From Nocardioides zeae (lineage in GTDB: Bacteria > Actinomycetota > Actinomycetes > Propionibacteriales > Nocardioidaceae): 64,000 bases of DNA. The notes under the pieces were generated by a model, which was not told where the DNA came from, did not search any database, and saw nothing but the letters and a program-made list of their open reading frames with translations. The stretch lies in NCBI RefSeq assembly GCF_030818655.1, contig NZ_JAUTAN010000001.1, forward strand, positions 3,782,001-3,846,000. Direction: 5' to 3'. This document shows positions 51,234-59,323 of this stretch, in pieces. Every line of letters starts with the position of its first letter. Position 1 is the stretch's first letter. Made by a program: the position numbers and the translations under genes.

Positions 51234-52718
51234 TCAGACGTGCGCGGCGGTGCGGCCACGGCGGAGGTAGACGCCGTAGGTCACGGCGGCGCAGAGCACG
51301 TAGTAGGCCGCGAAGACCATGAACGCGCCCTTGGTGGCGGACAGTGGGTCGGCGACCCACGGTGCGCTGAAGGCGAGCGGGATGAGGAAGCCGCCGATCG
51401 CGCCGACGGCGCCGATGACGCCGAGCGCGGCGGAGGCCTGCTTGCCGGCGGCGGCCAGGGCACCGGTGCGCTCGGGGGTGCCGGCGGGCGTGGAGGCCTC
51501 GGCCCGGCGGCGCCAGATCGCCGGGATCATCTTGTAGGTCGAGCCGTTGCCGATGCCGGTGCAGGCGAAGACGAGCAGGAAGAAGCCGAGGAACAGCGGG
51601 AAGAGGCTCTCGTTCTCCGTCGCGATCGCCGGGTCGGCGGTCGGGTTGGGCGTGAGCTGGAAGACGGTCCAGAGCACCGCCAGCGTGCTCGCGGCGAGCC
51701 CGGCGAAGGCGGCCAGCGTGACCTTCGCGCCGCCGTACCGGTCGGCGAGCCAGCCACCCACGGGCCGCGCGACGGAGCCGACGCCGGCGCCGAGGAAGGC
51801 GTAGTAGGCGAAGTAGATGCCGGTGCCGAGCGGCGCGGGCTCCGGGACCCAGAAGTTGAGCTTGATGAGCAGCGGCATCGCGGCCGAGTAGCCGATGAAC
51901 GAGCCGAACGTGCCGATGTAGAGCACCGACATGATCCAGGTGTGCGGCTCCTTGACGACCCGCAGCTGCTCGCGGGGCTTGGCGACCGCCGTGCCCAGGT
52001 TGTCCATCCACAGCCAGGCGGCGACGGTGGCCGCGACGGCGAGGCCCGCGTAGAGGAGCGCGGCACGCTCCAGGTGGATGCCGCCCTCGGACGCCGTCAC
52101 CAGGCCGAAGATGCCGGCACCGCCGACGACGACGGGCAGCAGCAGCTGGATGAGCGCGACGCCGAGGTTGCCGCCCGCGGCGTTGAGGCCGAGCGCGGCG
52201 CCCTTCTTCGCGGTCGGGTAGAAGTAGTTGATGTTGGCCATCGAGCTGGCGAAGTTGCCGCCGCCGAAGCCGGCGGTGGCGGCGATGACGCAGAAGACCC
52301 AGTACGGCGTGCCCTCGTTCGTGACCGCCGCGGCGAAGCCGAGCGTCGGGACGAGCAGGAGCGCCGCCGAGACGATCGTCCAGTTGCGGCCGCCGAACAG
52401 CCCGACCGCGAAGGTGTAGGGGATGCGCAGCAGCGAGCCCACCAGGTTGGGGATCGCGACCAGCAGGAACAGCTGCTGCGGGGAGAACGCGAAGCCCATC
52501 GCCACCAGGTAGGCCGAGCTCACGCTCCAGATCAGCCACACCGAGAAGCCCAGGTGCTCCGCGAAGATGGACCAGAGGAGGTTGCGGCGGGCGACGGGCT
52601 GGCCCGTCGTGGCCCAGAACTGCTCGTCCTCGGGGCGCCAGTCGTCGATCCAACGTCGCGTGCGGCGCTTGGTGCTCGTGGGGGTGCCCGTCACGGGCGG
52701 GGGAGCGATGGTGGTCAC
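51234..52718 (-). CDS. narK: Nitrate/nitrite transporter
   Basis: A 494-aa MFS transporter of the NNP (NarK) family with 12 predicted helices. The nitrate signature GGGNFASSMANINYF is present (about residues 150-165), and its counterpart in the second half is AAGKQASAALGVIGAVG. It imports nitrate for the reductase encoded 45 bp downstream and heads the operon. GTG start. Two GCGTG-type palindromes lie 20-53 bp upstream. Confidence 0.94.
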   Translation of the reverse strand: MTTIAPPPVTGTPTSTKRRTRRWIDDWRPEDEQFWATTGQPVARRNLLWSIFAEHLGFSVWLIWSVSSAYLVAMGFAFSPQQLFLLVAIPNLVGSLLRIPYTFAVGLFGGRNWTIVSAALLLVPTLGFAAAVTNEGTPYWVFCVIAATAGFGGGNFASSMANINYFYPTAKKGAALGLNAAGGNLGVALIQLLLPVVVGGAGIFGLVTASEGGIHLERAALLYAGLAVAATVAAWLWMDNLGTAVAKPREQLRVVKEPHTWIMSVLYIGTFGSFIGYSAAMPLLIKLNFWVPEPAPLGTGIYFAYYAFLGAGVGSVARPVGGWLADRYGGAKVTLAAFAGLAASTLAVLWTVFQLTPNPTADPAIATENESLFPLFLGFFLLVFACTGIGNGSTYKMIPAIWRRRAEASTPAGTPERTGALAAAGKQASAALGVIGAVGAIGGFLIPLAFSAPWVADPLSATKGAFMVFAAYYVLCAAVTYGVYLRRGRTAAHV

Positions 52719-52737
52719 GGGAAGGAGCCTGGGTCGC

Positions 52738-52771
52738 GCGTGTTACGCCGACCGGGGTGCGTGTTTCACGC
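52738..52771. promoter_or_regulatory. Paired palindromes upstream of the nitrate operon
   Basis: GCGTGTTACGC (52738-52748, GCGT-GTT-ACGC) and GCGTGTTTCACGC (52759-52771, GCGTG-TTT-CACGC), centred 22 bp apart, or about two helical turns. Located 20-53 bp before the narK start. Candidate operator for NnaR or another nitrogen regulator. No AC-N9-AC GlnR pattern was found here. Confidence 0.5.
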
Positions 52772-52894
52772 TCGCGTCACTTTTCGCTCACGGCCTCACA
52801 AGGCCGGGGCGGTGCGCCGGTCCGGGGAAGCGGATTTCGTCTGGCGCGCGGCGTCGGCTATGGTTTCCGGGTTGCTCGTTCAGGCGAGCGACGG

Positions 52895-52967
52895 GCGCCC
52901 GTAGCTCAACGGATAGAGCATCTGACTACGGATCAGAAGGTTTGGGGTTCGAATCCCTACGGGCGCG
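52895..52967 (+). tRNA. tRNA-Arg(ACG)
   Basis: 73-nt cloverleaf: acceptor GCGCCCG/CGGGCGC, D arm GCTCAACGGATAGAGC, anticodon stem TCTGA/TCAGA with loop CTACGGA (anticodon ACG, normally edited to ICG), T arm with TTCGAAT, discriminator G. No encoded CCA. Reads CGN codons. Confidence 0.97.
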
Positions 52968-52974
52968 CAGCACG

Positions 52975-53005
52975 ACGAGGCCGGCTCCTTCGGAGCCGGC
53001 CTCGT
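52975..53005 (+). terminator. Terminator of tRNA-Arg
   Basis: A perfect 14-bp stem ACGAGGCCGGCTCC with a TTC loop, 8 bp after the tRNA and followed by TGCATTT. The remaining 227 bp up to 53232 hold only a weak candidate promoter (TTGACC at 53112) and nothing else recognisable. Confidence 0.85.
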
Positions 53006-53232
53006 TGCATTTCACGTCCGTTCCGACGGTGGGGACGTGCCGGGCAACGGGCGCAACGGCGGGATGGACGGCCCGGTCGGTGCGCCCAATGCTCGACCCG
53101 GCCGACTTTCCTTGACCGGCGGTCTCCGGTGCCGATCCTTCGAGCGGACCGGGGGACCATGGTCGCTGGGCTGTTCGCACGTGCTGGCAGCTTGCGGAGT
53201 CCCGGGCCTTCCGACGAACGAAGGACTGCATC

Positions 53233-53706
53233 ATGACTGGCATCGACGTACCGAGTGGGCCGCCGCCGTACGTGCCCCCAGCGCTTCCACCCGCATCCTT
53301 CAAGGCGTCGAACCGTCGACGTTCGGGCGGGATCCTCAGCGCGATCTCACTCGCTCTCGCCGCAGTTCTGCTGGTGGGTTCGTTGCTGGCCGCCAAGTGG
53401 GTCGTCGAGGAGGCGCCCGGGGGCCGGGCGTCGGGCTACCAGGACGTCGCCAGTACGTCGTCGTACGAGTTCTACGGCGGCGACGCCTACACGGGGATCC
53501 AGAACACCGCCGCGGACACGGAGCACACCGTCGCGAATGCGACCAACGCGTTGGGCGAGGTCGCTCGGGCTCAGGCCTCCGCCGCCAACGACAGATGGGA
53601 GCACCTGTGGGCCGCGCTCGCAATCCTGCTCGTGGTGATCGGCGCGGCGAATTTCGTGCTCTCCCTCCAGCGGTTCGCGGCGCATAGGGCGTCAGCGGCC
53701 GTCTGA
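53233..53706 (+). CDS. Two-helix membrane protein of unknown function
   Basis: A 157-aa protein with a Pro-rich cytosolic head (GPPPYVPPALPPASF), a membrane helix (about residues 34-55), an exported loop of ~75 residues (GYQDVASTSSYEFYGGD, NTAADTEHTVANATN) and a second helix near residues 125-146. No family recognised. Codon use is less GC-extreme than its neighbours. SD AAGGA lies 7 nt before ATG. Ends 13 bp from the converging condensation-fold gene. Confidence 0.72.
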   Translation: MTGIDVPSGPPPYVPPALPPASFKASNRRRSGGILSAISLALAAVLLVGSLLAAKWVVEEAPGGRASGYQDVASTSSYEFYGGDAYTGIQNTAADTEHTVANATNALGEVARAQASAANDRWEHLWAALAILLVVIGAANFVLSLQRFAAHRASAAV

Positions 53707-53719
53707 CCAGGAGTGTGCA

Positions 53720-55036
53720 TCACCGACTGCGGAGCCGCGCGACCAGCGCGTCGAGCCAGCCGCCGACGTTGCGGCGGGCCTCGTGGGTGTCGGGGTAGCG
53801 GCACCGCAGGTGGAGGCCGGAGTCGTCGAGGACGAACCAGAGCATGACGCCGTCGGTGCGGATCGCGGCGCCGACGTACTGCGCCTCCAGGCCCACGGAG
53901 TCCACCCGCACGGGGAGGCGGCGGAGGTCGAGCCAGGAGATGGCGAACATCCCGGGTGCGGCCGGCATGCCGCCCCAGGGGGCCAGCACGTCGGCGAGGG
54001 GCCACGACCCGAGCCGTACCGCCTCCTTGACGGCGGCCGCGCACGCCCGGGGATCCGGGTCGGGGGACTCGATCACCGCGTTGGTGATGAACCAGCCGAC
54101 GGAGTCGTGCCAGGTCGCGCCGCTCTCCGGGGTGGGCGTGCGGCTGTGCACCGGGAAGACGGCCCGGAGGGGCTCGCCCGCGAGGTCGCGGGTCACCTCC
54201 GTCATGGCCGCCACCACGAGGGCCAGCGTGGACACGCCGAGCTCGCGGGCGCGCGCGCCGATCGCGGCCGTGTCGTCGACGTCGAGCACGTCGCGCACCT
54301 CGACCCGCTCCGGGTGCTCCGACGCGACGTCCCCGAGGGGGAGGGGGAAGCAGGGCATCACGTCGCCGCAGGCGGCGAGGATCTCGGCCCACCGGTCGCG
54401 TACGTCGTCGGGCGCGGCCGGCCGGTCCTCGAGGGCCCGCGTGTGCTCGGCGAAGGCGGGGACGGTGGGGCGCTCGGTGCCGCTGCCGATCTCACCTCTC
54501 GCCTCGCCCGGGTTCAGTGCCCCGAGCAGGTCGCGGACGATGACCAGCATCGACCACATGTCCACGTGGGCGTGGTCGGCCCCGATGACCACGGTCGGAC
54601 CGTCGGCGGTCTCGAGCACGCAGAGCCGGTGGGACGGCGCCCGGTAGGGCGAGCACGCTGCGTCGAGCACCTCGCGCAGCGCGTCGTTGACGGCCTGCCC
54701 GGGACCGATCTCGTGCTCGACCCAGGCGCCGGGGGCGAGGGCGACGTCGTGGAGCTCCGGTGCGTCACCCGGCCCGGGCCCGGGGGTGAAGGCCGAGCGG
54801 AGGGTGCCGTGGCGGGCGACCACCGTCATCCAGGCCGCGGCGAGCCGCTCGCGCTCCACGGGCCCCCGCAGGCGGAACGACAGCGCCATCCAGCTGCCCG
54901 CCCGGTCGCCGGCGCCGACGTGGCGCCCCTGGTCGAACGAGACGGGGAGTGCGGCGCCGCGCTCGCCGACGGTGACGTCGTACCCCCACAGGCGGCCGAA
55001 CGGGAGTCGCAGGTGCGCCACGTTGGTCAGCCGCAT
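53720..55036 (-). CDS. Stand-alone condensation-domain-like acyltransferase
   Basis: A 438-aa protein with the chloramphenicol-acetyltransferase/condensation fold. The active-site segment reads DHAHVDMWSM (about residues 155-164): the first His of the usual HHxxxD is Asp, but the second (catalytic) His and the structural Asp four residues on are kept. Other typical parts are RHGTLRSAF near the N-terminus and SVGWFITNAV in the DFGWG-like region. No adenylation or carrier domain is nearby, so it may be a PapA-like or WES-like transferase acting on free substrates. TAGGGT 6 nt before ATG. Confidence 0.75.
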   Translation of the reverse strand: MRLTNVAHLRLPFGRLWGYDVTVGERGAALPVSFDQGRHVGAGDRAGSWMALSFRLRGPVERERLAAAWMTVVARHGTLRSAFTPGPGPGDAPELHDVALAPGAWVEHEIGPGQAVNDALREVLDAACSPYRAPSHRLCVLETADGPTVVIGADHAHVDMWSMLVIVRDLLGALNPGEARGEIGSGTERPTVPAFAEHTRALEDRPAAPDDVRDRWAEILAACGDVMPCFPLPLGDVASEHPERVEVRDVLDVDDTAAIGARARELGVSTLALVVAAMTEVTRDLAGEPLRAVFPVHSRTPTPESGATWHDSVGWFITNAVIESPDPDPRACAAAVKEAVRLGSWPLADVLAPWGGMPAAPGMFAISWLDLRRLPVRVDSVGLEAQYVGAAIRTDGVMLWFVLDDSGLHLRCRYPDTHEARRNVGGWLDALVARLRSR

Positions 55037-55076
55037 GGCCGTACCCTAGGCGGACCCGCCCACCCCAGGAGCAGCC

Positions 55077-55859
55077 GTGCCGACGTTCGCCGTCCCCGGG
55101 GCCGAGCTCGACGTGGAGCTGAGCGACGAAGGGGGTCACCCCGTCGTGCAGCTCCACGGCCTCACCTCCAGCCGCCACCGTGACCGCCTGCTCGACCTCG
55201 ACCTGGGGCGGGGGTTGAGCGGCACGCGGTTGCTCCGGTACGACGCCCGCGGCCACGGACGCTCCACCGGTCGCGCCGTGCCCGAGGACTACCGCTGGAC
55301 GGTGCTCGCCGACGATCTCCTCCGGCTGCTCGACCACTGGTTCCCCGGCGAGCGCATCCACGGCGTCGGCCCGTCGATGGGGTGCGCGACCCTGCTGCAC
55401 GCCGCCGTGCGCGAGCCCGACCGCTTCGACGGACTCACCCTGCTCGTGCCGCCCACCGCGTGGGAGTCGCGGGTGGCGAAGGCCGAGGACTACCGCCGCG
55501 CCGCCGTCGTCGTCGAGGAGCAGGGCATGGCGGCGTTCGTCGAGGCCGGGCGCGCGGCGCCGCGGCCACCCGCCACCGTCGAGGCTCCCGAGACCGTGCC
55601 CGACGTGCAGGAGGCGCTCCTGCCGGCGCTGTTCCGCGGCGCGGCGCTGTGCGACCTCCCCGACCGTACGGCGATCGCCCGCCTCCGACTGCCCACCACG
55701 GTGCTCGCCTGGACCGAGGACCCCGCCCACCCGCTGTCCACGGCCGAGACGCTGGCGTCGCTGGTCCCGGGCGCGGTCCTGGAGGTCGCCAGCACGCCGG
55801 CCGAGGTCGGCCGGTGGCCCGGGATCCTCCGCGACGACGTCGCGCGTCATCCGTCGTAG
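55077..55859 (+). CDS. Alpha/beta hydrolase
   Basis: A 260-aa alpha/beta-hydrolase: oxyanion region LHGLTSSR, RYDARGHGRS, nucleophile elbow GPSMGCATLLH with Ser near residue 100, and LPTTVLAWTEDPAHP bearing a likely acid. The expected catalytic His near the C-terminus is not clear (DVARHPS is a candidate at the extreme end). SD AGGAG 6 nt before GTG. Divergent to the condensation-like gene. Its 3' end overlaps the HNH gene by 13 bp. Confidence 0.82.
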   Translation: MPTFAVPGAELDVELSDEGGHPVVQLHGLTSSRHRDRLLDLDLGRGLSGTRLLRYDARGHGRSTGRAVPEDYRWTVLADDLLRLLDHWFPGERIHGVGPSMGCATLLHAAVREPDRFDGLTLLVPPTAWESRVAKAEDYRRAAVVVEEQGMAAFVEAGRAAPRPPATVEAPETVPDVQEALLPALFRGAALCDLPDRTAIARLRLPTTVLAWTEDPAHPLSTAETLASLVPGAVLEVASTPAEVGRWPGILRDDVARHPS

Positions 55860-57265
55860 CGGCGCGCGAACGCCAGCATCAGCCGCGCCTCGTTCTCGGA
55901 GCAGGGGTGGGTGCCGGTCGGGTCGGTGGTGAAGCCGAGACCGTGGGGGGTGAGCCAGACGTAGTGGCCCGGCGCGCGTTGGCGGGCTTGGTAGCCGGCG
56001 TGGGTCTTCCAGCGGTGGTGGCGGCGTTGCAGGAGGCCGGAGTTGTGGGTGCCGGTCTGGGCTGGTTGTTGTGCTTCGGGGGATCTCTCGGGGTCGTGGT
56101 CGAACGGGGTGGGGTGGTCGTAGTCGGCGTTGCGGCTGGTGGAGGTGGCGTAGGGCCAGTAGTCGCCGCTGGTGGTGAGGTGGACGCGTTCTTTGATGGC
56201 TTCGGGGTGTTCGTAGGCGGTGGTGCGGACCGCGTCGGCGAGGTCGATGACCGGTTTCACCGTGACCTTCGTTGATGCGAGGAGCTGTTGGAGGGCGCCG
56301 AGGGTGCGGGGGCCCAGTTCTTCGACGCGGGCGACGCCCTTCATGCTGAGGAGGGTGGCTTCGTGGAGGTGGACGTAGAGGACCGCCTTGGGGCGCAGCT
56401 TGGTCAGGTCGGTGCGGTGGAGCTTGTCGAGCACGGCGGCGGGCAGTGCGGTCGCGCGTGACGGCTCGAGGGGTTCGTCGTCGGTGACCGGCGGAGGTTC
56501 CTTCGAAGCGGTCGACTCAGCCGCCTCGTGCTCGACGAGGAGGGCGAGGAGCTCGGCGGGTCGCGCGAGGTAGCCGAGTGCGATGGCGCGGACCTCGTCC
56601 GCGGTCGCGTCCGGGTGGCCGGGGGTGATGATCTCTGCGACGCGGGTGACGGTGGCCTGCACCCACGCCGCATCCCCAGCATCCAGGCGGGCGATCAACG
56701 TGCGGAGTCCGTACTCGTCGGTGCGGCCGAGGCCGACGTAGCGGCGGCGCTTCTCCTCCTCCACCCGCTCCTCGTGCAGGGCGGGGTCGGCCTCGATGAC
56801 CTTGCCCTCGGCCACGGTCAGCACCCGCCCGGGTGCCTCGGTGGCGATCATCCGCGCCACCGCGGAGTCGACGACTCCGACCACCGCACGCGGCAGATGA
56901 CGGGACATCCGGGCGACCTTCCGCGCGACGTACACCTCCGCGGTCCCCTGCCGCACCACCGCCCACGTCAACGGCAGACGGTGCTGCAGGTCCAGCACGT
57001 CCGCGAGGGCGTTGATCGTCGCCACCACACCCGAGCTACGGGCCAGGGCAATCTCACCGAGCGCGTGGTCCTGCACCCGCGGCGTACCCTCCCCACCCAC
57101 GCTGATGAGCGGGTTCCTCCGCCGCACGGGACCGACCGGCTCACCCGAGTGCACCGCAGCCCACGCCGCGATCACCTCCAAGTCACGCACCTCCGCCAGG
57201 CGGCGGGCGCGCACCGCCTCAGCGGCTGCGTCCAGCAGCTCACGAGGCGGAAGGTGGTCGAACAT
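55847..57265 (-). CDS. DUF222-HNH protein, diverged nuclease
   Basis: A 472-aa DUF222 protein with a C-terminal HNH-like module. The nuclease histidines remain (NADYDH and LLQRRHHRWKTH), but the zinc-knuckle cysteines found in the relative at 11938-13410 are absent (YATSTS and LLQRR replace CxxxxC and LCRR). It therefore belongs to a cysteine-free variant of the family. ATG is chosen because TAGAAT lies exactly 7 nt upstream; a LexA-box-like palindrome covers the start codon. Function unknown; a DNA-damage-linked nuclease is possible. Confidence 0.85.
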   Translation of the reverse strand: MFDHLPPRELLDAAAEAVRARRLAEVRDLEVIAAWAAVHSGEPVGPVRRRNPLISVGGEGTPRVQDHALGEIALARSSGVVATINALADVLDLQHRLPLTWAVVRQGTAEVYVARKVARMSRHLPRAVVGVVDSAVARMIATEAPGRVLTVAEGKVIEADPALHEERVEEEKRRRYVGLGRTDEYGLRTLIARLDAGDAAWVQATVTRVAEIITPGHPDATADEVRAIALGYLARPAELLALLVEHEAAESTASKEPPPVTDDEPLEPSRATALPAAVLDKLHRTDLTKLRPKAVLYVHLHEATLLSMKGVARVEELGPRTLGALQQLLASTKVTVKPVIDLADAVRTTAYEHPEAIKERVHLTTSGDYWPYATSTSRNADYDHPTPFDHDPERSPEAQQPAQTGTHNSGLLQRRHHRWKTHAGYQARQRAPGHYVWLTPHGLGFTTDPTGTHPCSENEARLMLAFARRYDG

Positions 57266-57273
57266 GTGTGCGA
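57258..57273. promoter_or_regulatory. LexA (SOS) box-like operator at the HNH start
   Basis: On the minus strand TCGCACACATGTTCGA differs from the mycobacterial SOS box TCGAACACATGTTCGA at one base. The site overlaps the start codon of the second DUF222-HNH gene and adjoins its -10 box TAGAAT, so LexA binding would block a leaderless transcript at its first base. Confidence 0.55.
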
Positions 57274-57362
57274 TTCTACGCCGCCCCGGCCCAGGTCGCC
57301 AGCGTGTTTCCCCAGGTTCGGCCACCGCGCCAGCGCCTGTTGCGCTACGGTCGAGACAGAGT

Positions 57363-57378
57363 TTTGAACGTGTTCAAA
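57363..57378. promoter_or_regulatory. Perfect palindromic operator TTTGAACGTGTTCAAA
   Basis: 7-bp arms with a 2-bp centre. Its right end runs into the ribosome-binding site AAAGGAGG of the small membrane protein gene, 10 bp before the ATG. It fits the TNNAACNNGTTNNA pattern of some TetR regulators (KstR type) and has the wrong spacing for LexA. No TetR gene is adjacent. Confidence 0.6.
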
Positions 57379-57387
57379 GGAGGCGGA

Positions 57388-57675
57388 ATGCGCGAACCGA
57401 TCCGCTGGCCCGTTGCTACGGCGACCATGGCCGCGACCCCGACCGCCGTCCTCGTTGCCTGGTGGGCCTTGTCGTTCGTCAGTGCCTACGGGGCCGCCCT
57501 CGTGCTCATCGGCGGGTCCTTGGCGCTCGGTCTGTCGCTGCTGTCGGCGCGGCGGGGCACCGTGCGGTCGGTCGGCGTCGGTCTGGCGACCGGTTGTGGC
57601 GCGGTCATCAGCGTGCCGTTCGTGATCGGACCTCTCTCTGCACTCGGGGTACTGCTCGGCGGTGGCCAGGCATGA
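57388..57675 (+). CDS. Small membrane protein, first of overlapping pair
   Basis: A 95-aa hydrophobic protein with about three membrane helices (residues ~14-33, 37-53, 64-92). No family recognised. Strong SD AGGAGG 5 nt before ATG, the strongest in the window, embedded in a palindromic operator. Its stop overlaps the ATG of the next gene (ATGA), so the two probably form a small membrane complex. Confidence 0.72.
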   Translation: MREPIRWPVATATMAATPTAVLVAWWALSFVSAYGAALVLIGGSLALGLSLLSARRGTVRSVGVGLATGCGAVISVPFVIGPLSALGVLLGGGQA

Positions 57676-57935
57676 GCTGGTTCGGCCCGTCCAGCCTCGC
57701 CGGTGTGCTGGTGGGCGCCTACGGGATGGTCGTCATGGTCGCCGCTCTCGGCCAGTCTGTGGCGGGTCCGGGTGCGGTCTTCGTCGGGTTCGCGATCGCG
57801 GCGGCGGCCGTGCTGGTCGTCGCCTGCGTCAGTCCGACCGGGTGGATCCGCCACGTCGCCACGGGAGCGGCATGCGGCATCGCGGGCGTCGCCCTGCTGA
57901 GCGCGTCCGTAGGAAGCTGGATCATCCTGTTCTGA
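57672..57935 (+). CDS. Small membrane protein, second of overlapping pair
   Basis: An 87-aa protein, almost entirely membrane helices (residues ~8-28, 32-52, 62-86). Starts with ATGA overlapping the previous stop. No family recognised. Size and layout resemble two-subunit small membrane systems such as MnhF/G or paired small transport proteins, but no motif proves this. Confidence 0.7.
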   Translation: MSWFGPSSLAGVLVGAYGMVVMVAALGQSVAGPGAVFVGFAIAAAAVLVVACVSPTGWIRHVATGAACGIAGVALLSASVGSWIILF

Positions 57936-57975
57936 ACGTGGGCACCGGACGGGAGCCGCGTCGTACGGTTCCGGG

Positions 57976-58224
57976 GTGGAGGGGGAGCACCGCGGGCTGA
58001 GCCGGCGCGAGCGGCGGTACGTCGAGGAGATGTCGCGGCCCGCCGACGAGCGCTGGCTCGCCGCCGGCTGTGTCCTGGGCCCGGTCGTGGTGCTGGGGAT
58101 GTTCGGCGGGGTCGCGGCAGCCGGGTGGGTCCCGCGGATCCTCGTCACGACGGCTTTCGTGCTGGTGTTCGTGATCGGGCTCGACGTCCTGCGCCGGTGG
58201 CGCGCCGGCCGCGGCCTAGGCTGA
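57976..58224 (+). CDS. Small two-helix membrane protein
   Basis: An 82-aa protein: charged cytosolic head (GLSRRERRYVEEMSRPADE), two membrane helices (about residues 28-49 and 53-71) and a basic tail. TACGGT 6 nt before the GTG start suggests a leaderless mRNA. No family recognised. The gamma-carbonic anhydrase gene starts 5 bp after it. Confidence 0.65.
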   Translation: MEGEHRGLSRRERRYVEEMSRPADERWLAAGCVLGPVVVLGMFGGVAAAGWVPRILVTTAFVLVFVIGLDVLRRWRAGRGLG

Positions 58225-58228
58225 CCGA

Positions 58229-58759
58229 ATGCCTCTCTTCGAGCTCGACGGCGTCGCCCCGACCATCCACCCCGACGCGTGGGTCGCGGAGACCGCGACG
58301 ATCGTCGGCGACGTACGCCTCGGTGCGGGGGCGAGCGTCTGGTACGGCGCGGTCGTCCGTGGCGACGTCGGCACCATCACCATCGGCGAGGGCTCGAACG
58401 TGCAGGACGGGTCGGTGCTGCACCTCGTCTCCGGGAGCCACCTCACGATCGGGTCCGGGAGCACCGTCGCGCACGGCTGCATCGTCCACTGCCTCGAGGT
58501 CGGCGACGGGACCCTCATCGGCAACGGCTCGACCGTGCTCGACGGCGCTGTCATCGGCTCCGGCGTGCTCGTCGCGGCCGGCTCGCTCGTGACGCCCGGT
58601 ACCCAGGTGCCCGACGGCAGCCTCGTGAAGGGCGCCCCCGCGAAGGTCGTCGGTCCGATCGAGCCCGGCAGCACGGCGGCGGGGATCCTGGAGCGGAACG
58701 CGCGGTCCTACGTCGAGCTCGCCCGCCACCACCGCGCGACCGTGAAGCGCATCGACTAG
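58229..58759 (+). CDS. Gamma-carbonic anhydrase family protein
   Basis: A 176-aa left-handed beta-helix (hexapeptide repeat) trimer former: repeats such as GAGASVWYGAVVRGDVG, then GSTVAHGCIVHCLEVGDG with the zinc-ligand histidines (LHLVSG, AHGC, VHCLE), and TQVPDGSLVKGAPAKVV. Family members hydrate CO2 or bind CoA thioesters. TAGGCT 6 nt before ATG suggests its own leaderless promoter. Confidence 0.92.
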   Translation: MPLFELDGVAPTIHPDAWVAETATIVGDVRLGAGASVWYGAVVRGDVGTITIGEGSNVQDGSVLHLVSGSHLTIGSGSTVAHGCIVHCLEVGDGTLIGNGSTVLDGAVIGSGVLVAAGSLVTPGTQVPDGSLVKGAPAKVVGPIEPGSTAAGILERNARSYVELARHHRATVKRID

Positions 58760-58810
58760 GTTCGTGGCCCGCCGGCCGGGGTAGACGGTGGCGATGCACG
58801 AGGAACCCGC

Positions 58811-59323
58811 GTGACGCCCATCCTGCTGCAGGCCGTCGTCTGGATCGTCCTGCCGCTGAGCTCGGCCCGCCAGGACCGCCGCTACCAGGGCGAGGCCGGT
58901 CGCGAACGTCTCCTCGCCCTGGCGCCCGGTGACGCCTGGGCCGAGACGGTGGCCCACCGGCGGAGCTGGTACCTCGTCATGCTCCTCGTGATGGCGGTCT
59001 TCGCCACGCTCGGTGGCGTTGCCGCCGTCATCGCGGGAGAGCCCCTGGTCGCACCCGTCGCCCTCGCCGTCGCTCTCTCGTGTGCCTACGCCGCGCGCTC
59101 CAACCACCGCACCGCCACCCACGTCCTCGCCGTCCTGGCCGAGCGCGGCGCCGAGGTCCGCCCGACCCCCGAGGAGCGCAGTGCGCTCCGCCGGCGTCGT
59201 ACGCGGCAGCTGCTGGTCGCCGCCGGCGTCCTGTACGCCGCGGCCACCGCCACGGTCGCGCTCGTCGGGGCGGGCTGGGCGCGTGCGTGGCGCTACGGGG
59301 ACGAGCTGCCCGCGACCGACTGA
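58811..59323 (+). CDS. Membrane protein of unknown function
   Basis: A 170-aa protein with about four membrane helices (residues ~4-15, 55-75, 78-95, 133-155) and a basic loop (EERSALRRRRTRQLL). Not recognised. GAGGAA lies 6 nt before the GTG start, which overlaps the stop of a possible 6-codon leader ORF (58794-58814). The 3' end overlaps the converging gene by 31 bp. Confidence 0.6.
   Translation: MTPILLQAVVWIVLPLSSARQDRRYQGEAGRERLLALAPGDAWAETVAHRRSWYLVMLLVMAVFATLGGVAAVIAGEPLVAPVALAVALSCAYAARSNHRTATHVLAVLAERGAEVRPTPEERSALRRRRTRQLLVAAGVLYAAATATVALVGAGWARAWRYGDELPATD

Noticed and set aside
52719..52800. GlnR binding site before narK
   Set aside because: GTGAC and GAAAC elements exist, but no pair has the AC-N9-AC spacing required.
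57363..57378. LexA box
   Set aside because: The half sites GAAC and GTTC are spaced by 2 bp, not 4, so it does not fit the SOS consensus. A specific KstR role was also not claimed, because no steroid-degradation genes are near.
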